A DNA stretch of 64,000 bases, taken from JBQTII01 sp052388275. Its GTDB lineage: Bacteria > Actinomycetota > Actinomycetes > Sporichthyales > Sporichthyaceae. Position numbers and translations under genes: made by a program. The notes below the pieces were generated by a model that was given only the letters and a program-made list of their open reading frames with translations, was not told the origin of the DNA and did no database searches. Below, in pieces: positions 41,566-49,034 of the stretch (position 1 is its first letter; every line of letters starts with the position of its first letter). Location of the stretch: contig JBQTII010000008.1 of NCBI GenBank assembly GCA_052388275.1, positions 1 through 64,000 on the forward strand. Reading direction: 5' to 3'.

Positions 41566-41763
41566 TCACGCAGGGCGAAGATCGGGCGAAGGACAGGTGG
41601 CCTGGGTTCGCGCTACTGATTCGCGGTACTGAAGGGGCCGTGCCGTACCGAGAGCCTCGGTGGGCTGCGGATCCGTCGAGAGCAGGTCGGGATCGAACTG
41701 CGCTGCCCCCGCCATGAGTTCTGCGGAGCGTTCCTCGGCGACGACGTACCTGCGAGTGACCAT
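41566..41763 (-). CDS. Small unknown protein divergent from a Zur box
   Basis: A 65-aa reading frame: MVTRRYVVAEERSAELMAGA, then FDPDLLSTDPQPTEALGT. Its ATG is only 5 bp from the Zur box at 41768, so transcription towards it would be leaderless or start inside the box. No family recognised. It could be spurious, but the opposite side of the same box also drives a small gene. Confidence 0.4.
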   Translation of the reverse strand: MVTRRYVVAEERSAELMAGAAQFDPDLLSTDPQPTEALGTARPLQYRESVARTQATCPSPDLRPA

Positions 41764-41767
41764 CGCT

Positions 41768-41787
41768 AATGAAAATGATTGCTGATA
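41768..41787. promoter_or_regulatory. Candidate Zur box, near consensus
   Basis: TGAAAATGATTGCTGA (41770-41785) has the AAAATGATT core of the Streptomyces Zur box (TGAAAATGATTTTCA) with only the right end diverged. It is 35 bp upstream of the small gene at 41822. Confidence 0.75.
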
Positions 41788-41821
41788 AGGTCTCGCTCCA
41801 ACGCCTGCTGAAGGAGCACCA

Positions 41822-41962
41822 ATGCCCCGGCCCGCACGAACTCTCGGCCAGCTTGCGGCCGTTGCACTGGCGTCGGCCACCTCGCGGGTCACCAGGCGTT
41901 CGGTGCACAACGCTCGCGAGTCTCTGGAGACCGCGCGCCGAGCGCGGGAGGAGGCGGGGTGA
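41822..41962 (+). CDS. Small basic protein in the second COG0523-like operon
   Basis: 46 aa: MPRPARTLGQLAAVALASAT followed by a basic helix (RRSVHNARESLETARRAREE). AAGGAGCACCA is its ribosome-binding site. Its stop overlaps the GTG of the next gene (GTGA), so both are coupled. The hydrophobic start could insert in a membrane. Function unknown. Confidence 0.55.
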   Translation: MPRPARTLGQLAAVALASATSRVTRRSVHNARESLETARRAREEAG

Positions 41963-43101
41963 GGGTTGTGCTGCTGGCCTCGGCGAGCGAGCGGGTGCGG
42001 CGGGAGTCAGCCGCGCAGCTGCTGGCCATTCCCGGGCGCACGGTGCTGCGCTATGAACGGGTCGGCGGGGGGCTCGTACGCGACGCGCAGGGCCGCGGGG
42101 TCCGGGCGGCGGAGGTTATCGAGGTGCTCGCACACGACAGCAGCCTCGACGTCGGCGACCTCTCGAGCCTGGTTGCTCACGATGTGCCGCGCGCCCTCTC
42201 GCTCTTGGACGGCCCGGGGGTGGATCAGCTGGTGGTGGCGCTGCCCGCCGGTATGCGCCTGGCCACGGTGGTGGCGGCACTCACCGGGGCCGGCAGGCTG
42301 GCGCAGCTGCACGCGATCGCCGTCGCGGTGGATCCGGGCGCGTTGTGGCCGGCGCTCCACTCCTCACCGCGTGGGAGCATCGGCACGGAGCTGATGCTGG
42401 CCGAGGATTACGTCGACACCAATGCGTTGATCGCCAACCTGCTGTGGGCTGACACGATCACGTTGGTCGAAGGGGTGCGCTCGCCGGGCGGCATTGGGTG
42501 CGCCGTTGGGCTGCTGACCCACCTGGCGCCGTGCGCGCGGATCATGCATCTGGCCTGCCGTCGGTTCTCGTGGAACGGCTTCGACCACGTGGAGTCGAGC
42601 TCCCGGACCAGAGCCGGAGCGTTGAGCGTTCCCCTGGAACTCGAGTCCGTCGACGGTATGACGACGGCGGTCTTCACCGCGCCACACCCGCTGGATGAGG
42701 AACGTGTTCGTCAGCGACTCACGGCGCTGGCATCGCGAAGCGTGTTCTCTCGCGGCACGGTGTGGCTCAGTTCAGAACCCGAGCGCCGAATCGCCTGGTG
42801 GGGAGTCGGCTCGGTGATCTCGTTCGCCGATGCCGGACCTTGGCTGTGTGCCCAAGCTCCGCCAGGACCCGGCGTGCCGAGCCAGGTGGCGCTTGCCTGG
42901 CGGCCCGGATTAGGCGACCGCGGCACCTCCCTGGCCTTCACCGGCCAGGACCTCGACCCCGGCGCGTTGTGGGCGTTACTCACCGAGTGCCTGGCTCAAG
43001 CGCAGTCGCAGAGCGTTGATCCGAGCATGGCCGACAACGAACCCATGCCGACTTGCTCGAACACCGCCTGCACCACGAAGGCGGCTCCCGGTGATCTGTG
43101 A
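41959..43101 (+). CDS. COG0523-like protein lacking the P-loop, second copy
   Basis: A 380-aa protein of the same design as the one at 29550. The first strand VVLLASASERVRRESAAQLL has no GxGKT. No CxCC is found at the usual place. In the C-terminal half RGTVWLSSEPERRIAWWGVGSVISF and TGQDLDPGALWALLTECLA correspond to the CobW domain. The very end adds CSNTACTTKAAPGDL, a possible metal clip. It follows a near-consensus Zur box. With the first copy it makes two degenerate members next to two intact GTPases. Confidence 0.65.
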   Translation: MRVVLLASASERVRRESAAQLLAIPGRTVLRYERVGGGLVRDAQGRGVRAAEVIEVLAHDSSLDVGDLSSLVAHDVPRALSLLDGPGVDQLVVALPAGMRLATVVAALTGAGRLAQLHAIAVAVDPGALWPALHSSPRGSIGTELMLAEDYVDTNALIANLLWADTITLVEGVRSPGGIGCAVGLLTHLAPCARIMHLACRRFSWNGFDHVESSSRTRAGALSVPLELESVDGMTTAVFTAPHPLDEERVRQRLTALASRSVFSRGTVWLSSEPERRIAWWGVGSVISFADAGPWLCAQAPPGPGVPSQVALAWRPGLGDRGTSLAFTGQDLDPGALWALLTECLAQAQSQSVDPSMADNEPMPTCSNTACTTKAAPGDL

Positions 43102-43176
43102 GGCGTGCTTGGTGCTGGGGGGCGCAGCGGCTTTGGTGGCGCTGATGTGGAAGAGCGGCGCACCGGTTTGTGAAAG

Positions 43177-43199
43177 TAAACGACCACGGTTATCGTTTC
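43177..43199 (+). promoter_or_regulatory. Candidate Zur box upstream of rpsN
   Basis: AAACGA and TCGTTT flank a 9-bp centre as a perfect inverted pair, and the right part reads AACGATAACC on the other strand, as in the boxes at 39914 and 51201. It ends about 35 bp before the S14 start. Confidence 0.55.
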
Positions 43200-43232
43200 G
43201 AGGAAGTCATTGGCGAAGCGAGGGAACCTCAG

Positions 43233-43538
43233 GTGGCAAAGAAGAGCAAGGTGGCCCGTAACGAGCATCGTCGGGCGATCGTCGAGCGCTACGCCGTGCG
43301 CCGCGGGGAACTTAAGGAGATCATTCGCCGCCCCGGCACCTCCGTTGCCGATCGCACCGCTGCCCAGGCCGAGCTGACCCGCCAACCGCGCGATGCCAGT
43401 GCCACCCGGCTGCGCAACCGCGATTCGGTCGACGGCCGTCCCCGCGGCTATGTCGGGGTATTCGGGCTCTCCCGAGTCAACCTGCGCAAGGCGGCGCACG
43501 CCGGATACCTGCCCGGTGTTCGCAAGGCGAGCTGGTAG
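43233..43538 (+). CDS. rpsN: Ribosomal protein S14, zinc-free type
   Basis: A 101-aa S14 from GTG 43233: VAKKSKVARNEHRRAIVERY, then RLRNRDSVDGRPRGYVGVFG and SRVNLRKAAHAGYLPGVRKASW. The long form without CxxC is the zinc-independent version; zinc S14 is about 61 aa with two CxxC. It heads a unit with the COG0523, WD40 and ferredoxin-like genes behind a Zur-like box. Confidence 0.93.
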   Translation: MAKKSKVARNEHRRAIVERYAVRRGELKEIIRRPGTSVADRTAAQAELTRQPRDASATRLRNRDSVDGRPRGYVGVFGLSRVNLRKAAHAGYLPGVRKASW

Positions 43539-43572
43539 AGCGACCTGGTGGCGCTGTTCACCCGTGACCCCG

Positions 43573-44604
43573 ATGGACAAGGACACGATCATGATTGAGG
43601 TCAAGGCATCCGACGCGCGGGTCCCGGTGACCGTGCTCACCGGCTTCCTGGGCTCGGGGAAAACCACACTGCTCAACCGCATCCTTACCGAGGAGCACGG
43701 GATGCGGATCGCGGTGATCGAGAACGAGTTCGGTGAGGTCGGCATCGACGACGCCCTTGTGCTCGACGCCGAAGAAGAGATCTTCGAGATGAACAACGGC
43801 TGCATCTGCTGCACCGTGCGCGGGGACCTGATCCGCATCCTCGGTGCGCTGATGCGTCGCAAAGACAAGTTCGACCGAATCCTGATCGAGACTACGGGGC
43901 TGGCCGACCCGGCCCCGGTCGCGCAGACCTTCTTCATGGACGACGAAATCGCCTCGCAGCTGCGCTTGGACGCCATCGTGACCCTCGTCGATGCCGCGCA
44001 CGTACGCCCGCACCTGGACGAGGTTAAGCCCGAGGGTGTGGAGAACGAGGCGATCGAGCAGATCGCCTTCGCCGACCGCATCGTGCTCAACAAGCTCGAC
44101 CTCGTCGACGAGGCGACGGTGGCCGACATCGTGACTCGGATCCGGTCTATCAATTCCTTTGTCGAGATCCTGCCCACCACCCACGCCGGCGTGGAACTCA
44201 AGGCGATCCTCGACGTCGGCGCGTTCGACCTGGCCCGCGTGCTCGCCGATGACCCGACCTTCCTGACCGACACCGAACACCAGCACGACCTCACCGTCAC
44301 CAGCGTCGGTATCGAGGTGGTCGGTGAGCTCGACCGGGCACGCACCAACGAATGGCTCGGGGAACTGCTGCGCGACAAGGGCGGGGATATCTTCCGGTCC
44401 AAGGGCATCCTGGCCACCAGCGACTCGACCAAGCAGTGGGTGTTCCAGGGCGTGCACATGCTCATCGACGCCACCAACGGCCGCGAGTGGCGCAAGGATG
44501 AGCCTCGCCGCAACCGACTGGTGTTCATCGGGCGCAACCTCGACCGCGGCGAACTCGAACGCGGCTTCGCCGCGTGCCTGGCGCACGCTCCGGTGCCCGC
44601 GTGA
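43573..44604 (+). CDS. COG0523 metallochaperone GTPase (CobW/YciC-like), second copy
   Basis: A 343-aa G3E GTPase from ATG 43573; 43591 is an alternative start. P-loop VTVLTGFLGSGKTTLLNR, ENEFGEVGID, metal motif NGCICCTVRGDL (about 75), TTGLADPAPV and NKLD (about 173). The C-terminal CobW domain is complete (FRSKGILA, WVFQGVHMLID, RRNRLVFIGRNLDRGELERGF). It closely resembles zinc-regulated members that serve as zinc chaperones. It is 34 bp after rpsN and overlaps the WD40 gene (GTGA). Confidence 0.9.
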   Translation: MDKDTIMIEVKASDARVPVTVLTGFLGSGKTTLLNRILTEEHGMRIAVIENEFGEVGIDDALVLDAEEEIFEMNNGCICCTVRGDLIRILGALMRRKDKFDRILIETTGLADPAPVAQTFFMDDEIASQLRLDAIVTLVDAAHVRPHLDEVKPEGVENEAIEQIAFADRIVLNKLDLVDEATVADIVTRIRSINSFVEILPTTHAGVELKAILDVGAFDLARVLADDPTFLTDTEHQHDLTVTSVGIEVVGELDRARTNEWLGELLRDKGGDIFRSKGILATSDSTKQWVFQGVHMLIDATNGREWRKDEPRRNRLVFIGRNLDRGELERGFAACLAHAPVPA

Positions 44605-45629
44605 GTCTTGTGGGGATGGCGCTCGCGGAACAGATCGCCTGGCGCCTGAGCGTCGACGATTCGCCGGTAGCCCTGGCGGCGACGCCCGAGCAGGTCGTGG
44701 TCGGTGGAGCGGAAGGCTTGGTGTGGCGAGCCGAGATCGGTGATGTGGCCGCTGCTGAGATTCTGCGGCTGGCCGGTGGAGTGCTCCAGGTCGCGTTGTC
44801 ACCGTCGGGCCGCGCCATTGCCGCGACCGGACCGCTCGGGCACGCGGTGCGGTCGAGTGCGGGCACGCTAGCCATGTCCGACACCGGCGCGTGGTCGGCG
44901 ACCGCCGTGTGGTCCAGCGAGCGTGCGGTCGCCATAGCCTCGGGCTCGCGGGCCTTGGTGTGCAACGAGGCCGGTGTCGTGTTGTGGTCCACCGCGCCCG
45001 CGCCGAGCACCGTCACCGACCTGTGCTGGCTGCGGGACGGGCGTCGCCTGGCAGTGGCTTCCTACAACGCGGTGCGCTGCCATGAGCGCCATCAGGCCGA
45101 GCCGGTCGTCAGCTACGACTACGTCGGTTCGCATCTGGTGGTGGCGGCAGCCTCGACGGGCAAGTACCTGTGCAGCGGCAACCAGGACGCCTCCATCCAC
45201 ATCTGGCGTATTCGGGACGCTCACGAGATGACGATGTCGGGCTACCGTTCCAAGATCTCCCGGATCGCCTTCGACCCCAGTGGGCGCTGGCTGGCCGCCG
45301 ACGGCGGGCCGGAGATCACGGTGTGGGACTTCGACGGGAAGGGGCCGGCCGGTCGCTACCCGCGCATCCTGGCCTGCCATCGCGCGATTACCGCTTTCGC
45401 CTGGCGTCCGGCAGGCCCGGCGCAGCTGGCCAGCGGTGGCTCCGAGGGAATCGTTGCGCTGTGGGCGGCCTCGACCGGGACCGAGGGTAAGGACATGCGC
45501 CCGGTGCGCGAGTTCGACCTGGGGGAGTCGATCACCGCGCTCAGTTGGGCCGGCCCGGCTCTGCTGATCGCCGCCGATCGGTCTGGGACGGTAACCGCGC
45601 TGCGGGTTCCGCCCGGTCCTCTGGTGTGA
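44601..45629 (+). CDS. WD40-repeat protein in the zinc-starvation operon
   Basis: A 342-aa β-propeller from GTG 44601. WD-type blades are visible: LSPSGRAIAATG, DLCWLRDGRRLAVASYNAVR, YLCSGNQDASIHIWRIRD, IAFDPSGRWLAADGGPEITVWDF, FAWRPAGPAQLASGGSEGIVALW and LSWAGPALLIAADRSGTVTAL, roughly seven blades with no signal peptide. It should be a cytosolic scaffold. Coupling to the COG0523 GTPase suggests it holds the GTPase or its clients. Confidence 0.8.
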   Translation: MSLVGMALAEQIAWRLSVDDSPVALAATPEQVVVGGAEGLVWRAEIGDVAAAEILRLAGGVLQVALSPSGRAIAATGPLGHAVRSSAGTLAMSDTGAWSATAVWSSERAVAIASGSRALVCNEAGVVLWSTAPAPSTVTDLCWLRDGRRLAVASYNAVRCHERHQAEPVVSYDYVGSHLVVAAASTGKYLCSGNQDASIHIWRIRDAHEMTMSGYRSKISRIAFDPSGRWLAADGGPEITVWDFDGKGPAGRYPRILACHRAITAFAWRPAGPAQLASGGSEGIVALWAASTGTEGKDMRPVREFDLGESITALSWAGPALLIAADRSGTVTALRVPPGPLV

Positions 45630-45636
45630 TGGCGGG

Positions 45637-46038
45637 ATGCGAGCTGGCAGACCCTGCACCGGGTCGCTGTGTCGGGGTTGTTGCTGCGGTACCCGGCGCA
45701 AGCACCCCGACACCGACCACGCCTGGCAACTGGAGCGGCTGCTCGCCGCCGCCCGCACCTGCGGTGGTCAGGTAGAGGTCCGGGCTACCGAATGCCTGGA
45801 CTACTGCGCGGCCGGCAACATCATCGTGATCAATCCCTCGGGGGTGGGCCGCGCGCACGGCGCCAAGCCGGTGTGGCTCGGCTTTGTGCTCGATGACGCT
45901 CGCCTGGAACCGATCATCGACTGGGTGCTGGCCGGGGGCCCCGGTGTCGCCCCGATCCCGCCCAAGGTCGATCTGCTGGTGGTGAGCCCACCCGTCGAGG
46001 AGCGACGGGCTCGAGCCAAGCGCGCTCGGCGTAGCTGA
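45637..46038 (+). CDS. Thioredoxin-fold [2Fe-2S] ferredoxin-like protein
   Basis: A 133-aa protein. CTGSLCRGCCCGTRRKHPD near the start, VRATECLDYCAAGNIIVINPSG in the middle and KPVWLGFVLDD complete the pattern of thioredoxin-like [2Fe-2S] domains; the early Cys and the CLDYC pair are the probable cluster ligands. Its role beside COG0523 and WD40 genes is unknown; electron supply or metal sensing are possible. It ends the S14 operon. Confidence 0.75.
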   Translation: MRAGRPCTGSLCRGCCCGTRRKHPDTDHAWQLERLLAAARTCGGQVEVRATECLDYCAAGNIIVINPSGVGRAHGAKPVWLGFVLDDARLEPIIDWVLAGGPGVAPIPPKVDLLVVSPPVEERRARAKRARRS

Positions 46039-46073
46039 GCGAGCACAGCTCCAAGCCGATCGGGGTTTGGCGA

Positions 46074-46199
46074 TCAAGCGTAGATGTCCGCAGGGCTCTC
46101 CAACGTCAGCTGAGGGTCCATCAGCTCGCGTAGGCGGGCGTCGAAACCGCGGCGCGAAAACAGGAACCGGTGAACGCCCGGATAGGCCCCGGCGTGCAT
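46074..46199 (-). CDS. Possible 41-aa protein downstream of mogA
   Basis: ATG 46199 has GGGAAGG eight bases ahead. The product MHAGAYPGVHRFLFSRRGFD…RELMDPQLTLESPADIYA has natural composition and G/C-rich third positions. It is in the same frame as mogA, with only the mogA stop between, so it might also be a severed C-terminal segment of a larger protein. No family recognised. Confidence 0.35.
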   Translation of the reverse strand: MHAGAYPGVHRFLFSRRGFDARLRELMDPQLTLESPADIYA

Positions 46200-46201
46200 G
46201 A

Positions 46202-46238
46202 AAATATCCTTCCCAGGATTTTCTGGTGCAGGATATTT
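46202..46238. promoter_or_regulatory. AT-rich inverted repeat between mogA and the small gene
   Basis: AAATATCCT (46202-46210) and AGGATATTT (46230-46238) are a perfect 9-bp inverted pair with a third AGGATTTTC copy between them. The block is strikingly AT-rich for this genome. It could be a regulator site or a terminator for mogA. Confidence 0.45.
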
Positions 46239-46283
46239 ATTCTCGCTGGGCTCGGAATCCCTCTTGGCCTCCCGTGACCGCCG

Positions 46284-46799
46284 TCACCGGAGCTCCATGC
46301 GGGGGCCGCCCGCGAGGAAGATGCAGCCGGGTACGGCTGGCAGGACCGCGCGCAGGCAGACCTCGACCGAGGATGGCGAGCCGGGCAGGTTGACGACCAG
46401 GGTGTGCCCCCGCATGCCGGCGATCTGCCTTGACATGATGGCGGTCGGAACTTCGCGAACAGACGCAGCGCGCATGGCCTCACCGAAGCCGGGCAGCAGG
46501 CGATCGCACACGGCTGCGGTGGCCTCGGGGGTGACGTCGCGCGGCGCCGGTCCGGTCCCGCCGGTGGTGATCACCAGGGCGCAGCAGTCGCCCTCGGCGA
46601 GCGCGATGATCGCCGCTTCGATCTGCGGCTGCTCGTCGGGAACCAGAGCGTGGCAGGGCTGCCAGCCGGGTGCGAGGTGGCGATCGAGGAAGGCAGCGAC
46701 AGCTGGGCCGCCGAGGTCGACGTACTCGCCGCGACTGGCCCTGTCCGAGACGGTAAGCACGCCGATACGCACCCCGTCGCTCGCAGGATCCGCAGGCAC
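46284..46799 (-). CDS. mogA: Molybdopterin adenylyltransferase (MogA/MoaB family)
   Basis: A 171-aa protein from GTG 46799: VRIGVLTVSDRASRGEYVD, LVITTGGTGPAPRDVTPEAT (the MPT-binding GGTG loop with Asp), MSRQIAGMRGHTLVVNLPGSPSS. It activates molybdopterin by adenylation before molybdate insertion. It lies 2 bp after the dioxygenase-like gene and may be the last gene of the Zur-linked operon, or a separate housekeeping gene. Confidence 0.85.
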   Translation of the reverse strand: MPADPASDGVRIGVLTVSDRASRGEYVDLGGPAVAAFLDRHLAPGWQPCHALVPDEQPQIEAAIIALAEGDCCALVITTGGTGPAPRDVTPEATAAVCDRLLPGFGEAMRAASVREVPTAIMSRQIAGMRGHTLVVNLPGSPSSVEVCLRAVLPAVPGCIFLAGGPRMELR

Positions 46800-46801
46800 G
46801 C

Positions 46802-47416
46802 TTAGCCCTCTCGGTCTGGACGCTCGATGGTCAACGTCGTGCCCGCGCCGTCAGCTTCATTGACATTCAGAACTCGAAAACGTAGCAGGCGCGCGGCGAG
46901 GGCTCCGCTCCCGGGATAATGGCGCCACAGGCGGGCGTCGAAGGCGATGACGTCGCCCGGTTCGGCCGGGACCGCAACCCCACCGAATTCGCCGGGACAT
47001 GCTCGTGGGTCGGCATGTGCGAGCGACGCGATGTCGCGCGGATTCAAGCCGGTTGGCAGAGCGTGGCTACCCGGAAGGAAGCGAAGCGCGTCATCGCCGC
47101 GCTGTGCGTGGTTGTACACGTGCAGCGCGACCTCGGTGAGGGGATGCGGCGCCGAGTCGTGATGCCAGCCGCCGACGACGATCGCCAACGAGCGGACGAT
47201 AGGGCGAACTGGTCGGGCCAGCAATTGGGCGGCGATCTCGCCCCCGTCAATCTGATCGGCGAGGTCGAGTTCATTGTTGTGCGCGTTCGAGGGCTTGTAC
47301 CAAGAAGGAAGCACGACGAAGCCGAACGCCCGAAATGTGAGTGCGTCACCGGCCGCCAGATGACGCGCGGTTTTCGAAGCGCACTGGGGTAGGCGCCCGA
47401 CGGGGTCACCGCACAC
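46802..47416 (-). CDS. 2-oxoglutarate/Fe(II) oxygenase-like protein
   Basis: A 204-aa protein from GTG 47416. GGWHHDSAPHPLTEVALHVYNH supplies the H-x-D pair of the double-stranded β-helix, and DVIAFDARLWRHYPGSG the distal His followed by Arg (LAARLLRFRV) for 2-oxoglutarate. FLPGSHALP between them is typical of phytanoyl-CoA-type dioxygenases. It would hydroxylate a small molecule or a side chain; the substrate is unknown. The short spacing places it in the minus-strand operon that begins at a Zur box. Confidence 0.65.
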   Translation of the reverse strand: MCGDPVGRLPQCASKTARHLAAGDALTFRAFGFVVLPSWYKPSNAHNNELDLADQIDGGEIAAQLLARPVRPIVRSLAIVVGGWHHDSAPHPLTEVALHVYNHAQRGDDALRFLPGSHALPTGLNPRDIASLAHADPRACPGEFGGVAVPAEPGDVIAFDARLWRHYPGSGALAARLLRFRVLNVNEADGAGTTLTIERPDREG

Positions 47417-47418
47417 GG

Positions 47419-47733
47419 TTATGCCCTTCCTGATGATCCGTCAGGGCAGATAGCATCGACCAGCCGGGTGGCGGCGCGCTGCGCACCCCACAGGTTGCGA
47501 CCGGCCGGACCGAGTTCGAGTTCGGCCAACGGGCCCATGACGTGCAGACCTGGGGCGACCTGCAGGCTTTGGTCCACAACGGGCCACCCGTCAACCCGCC
47601 TGATGACCCAAGGCCACGCGGCGAGGGGGCCGGGCTCAGGATCGACCACCGTGACCCGGGCGCCGCGCGCGGACAGCGCCGCAGCGGCCGCCAGACCGTG
47701 CGGGCCGAAGCCCACCACGACAACCCGGGTCAC
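47419..47733 (-). pseudogene. Internally deleted FAD/NAD(P)-binding oxidoreductase
   Basis: 104 aa. The N terminus VVVVGFGPHGLAAAAALSARG is an intact dinucleotide fold; then, directly after RRVDGWPVV, comes a C-terminal end (QVAPGLHVMGPLAELELGPAGRNLWG…RAATRLVDAI) that in relatives lies about 350 residues later, for example in the full-length flavoprotein at 49712 (IFASGAMSLGTDIGPVDSYWGLQAAALRIADAL). The middle is missing but the frame is kept. It is probably inactive, or a small domain retained for another purpose. Confidence 0.65.
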
Positions 47734-47743
47734 GGGACCGGCC

Positions 47744-48361
47744 TCACGCCATCACACGGGCACGCCCCGTGCCGCCGTGCGGGAGCCGACGGGAGGCAGA
47801 TCTGATGTAGAGCCACATCGCGATCACCATCGGAATAGTCACCACGCTGTTGTAGAACATGTGCAACTCGAAGCGCAGGAAGAACAACTGCGCCAGCGAG
47901 GTCGGCACCGGCTCGCCGTCGAGGTTGTGCCCGGTGAGCCTCTGCACGAGCAGCAGCAGGTGCTCGATGTGATGCCAGAACTGCAAGGCCAGGGCCGCAG
48001 TCCACCACCTGCGCGCGGCACCCTGGAACCCGGGGCGTAGCAGGAACAGGCCGATCAGCATCGCAAGCGCATAGCTGTAGTGCAGCCACTCCGAGGTGAC
48101 CAGCGAGGGGAACGGTTCACCCAGAGCTCCACGTGCCTGCGCCCGGGGGACGTCGAAAACCCAGATCTGGATCGCTTGCACAGCGTGCTCGACCCAGTGC
48201 GAGGCGACGATCACCATAAAGATCATCAAGGCGTTGATGTGACACGGCCCGTTGATGGCGGGGATCACGCCCCGCCATCGCGAGGCGGCCGGATCCACCG
48301 CGGCGCGGCAGTCCGGAGCGGGGGCGCTGGCAAGCCCTGCCGCCCCGAGGTCAGCGGACAT
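47744..48361 (-). CDS. Membrane protein with histidine-rich helices
   Basis: A 205-aa protein with about five hydrophobic segments. Histidines recur next to or in them: PCHINALMIF, SHWVEHAVQAIQIWVF, SEWLHYSYALAMLIGL, LQFWHHIEHLLLLVQ and LRFELHMFYNSVVTIPM. The arrangement of nine His and several Glu in membrane helices suggests bound metal or haem, as in membrane hydroxylases or cytochromes, but no known family signature fits. Its ATG overlaps the stop of the Tat-exported protein gene by 11 bp. Confidence 0.6.
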   Translation of the reverse strand: MSADLGAAGLASAPAPDCRAAVDPAASRWRGVIPAINGPCHINALMIFMVIVASHWVEHAVQAIQIWVFDVPRAQARGALGEPFPSLVTSEWLHYSYALAMLIGLFLLRPGFQGAARRWWTAALALQFWHHIEHLLLLVQRLTGHNLDGEPVPTSLAQLFFLRFELHMFYNSVVTIPMVIAMWLYIRSASRRLPHGGTGRARVMA

Positions 48362-49034
48362 TTATCTCGCCGAGGACGATCGTTGAGCCGAACATCGCCC
48401 AGTTCTCGATCAGATGTGACGGGGTGGCAGTCGGGTTGCTCGCCGGGGTCCAGAAGGCGGTCAGGAAGTGCAGGTAGAACTCGTCGAGGCGGGTGCCCTT
48501 GTGATCCAGGCCTTCGGCCCGGAAGGGGTGGATGACGTCCTCGACGACCTGGGAGCCCATCGTGGTGATCGAGCGCATTCGGCCGGCCACAAAGATCCGG
48601 TTGCGGCGGGTGTCCACGTCGTAGCGGTCAATCCGGGTGGAGTACATCATCATCGCGAACGGTCCAGTGGTCGCTAAGCCGGTCGGGATGGCAGCGGTCA
48701 TCGGGATCGCACCGCCGGAGTTGCCGAGCGATCCGACGCCGCAGGAGACCGAGTTCGGGTTCAGCGTGAACGAGGAGAGCCCGAACCCGGTGTCGGGGCC
48801 CGAGTGCATGCCGGCTCCGGCGTTCTGCATGACATCACCCAGGCCGTTCTTGCCCGATTTTCCCTGGCGAGAGCGAATCTTGTCCGCGTCGGCCGAGGCG
48901 GATTGACCGCCCGCCGCGACTGCGACCACGCCGGCGGCAGCGACGCCGCCGACGCCGGCCAGCGCCCGCAGTGCTCGGCGCCGCTGGGGATCCGCCGCGC
49001 CGGCCTGAGTGCGGGACCGATGGATGTTGTTCAT
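48351..49034 (-). CDS. Tat-exported protein of unknown function
   Basis: A 227-aa protein from ATG 49034 (AAAGGAACC ahead). The N terminus has RRRALRALAGVGGVAAAGVVAVAA, a twin-arginine signal, with cleavage near ASA-DAD. Tat export means it folds, perhaps with a cofactor, before leaving the cell. The mature part has IDRYDVDTRRNRIFVAGRMRS and EFYLHFLTAFWTP, and only one Cys. It is coupled to the His-rich membrane protein gene downstream, with which it may form a complex. Family unknown. Confidence 0.6.
   Translation of the reverse strand: MNNIHRSRTQAGAADPQRRRALRALAGVGGVAAAGVVAVAAGGQSASADADKIRSRQGKSGKNGLGDVMQNAGAGMHSGPDTGFGLSSFTLNPNSVSCGVGSLGNSGGAIPMTAAIPTGLATTGPFAMMMYSTRIDRYDVDTRRNRIFVAGRMRSITTMGSQVVEDVIHPFRAEGLDHKGTRLDEFYLHFLTAFWTPASNPTATPSHLIENWAMFGSTIVLGEINVR

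Noticed and set aside
46202..46238. Molybdenum-cofactor riboswitch
   Set aside because: The structure lies downstream of mogA, not upstream, and is far too small.
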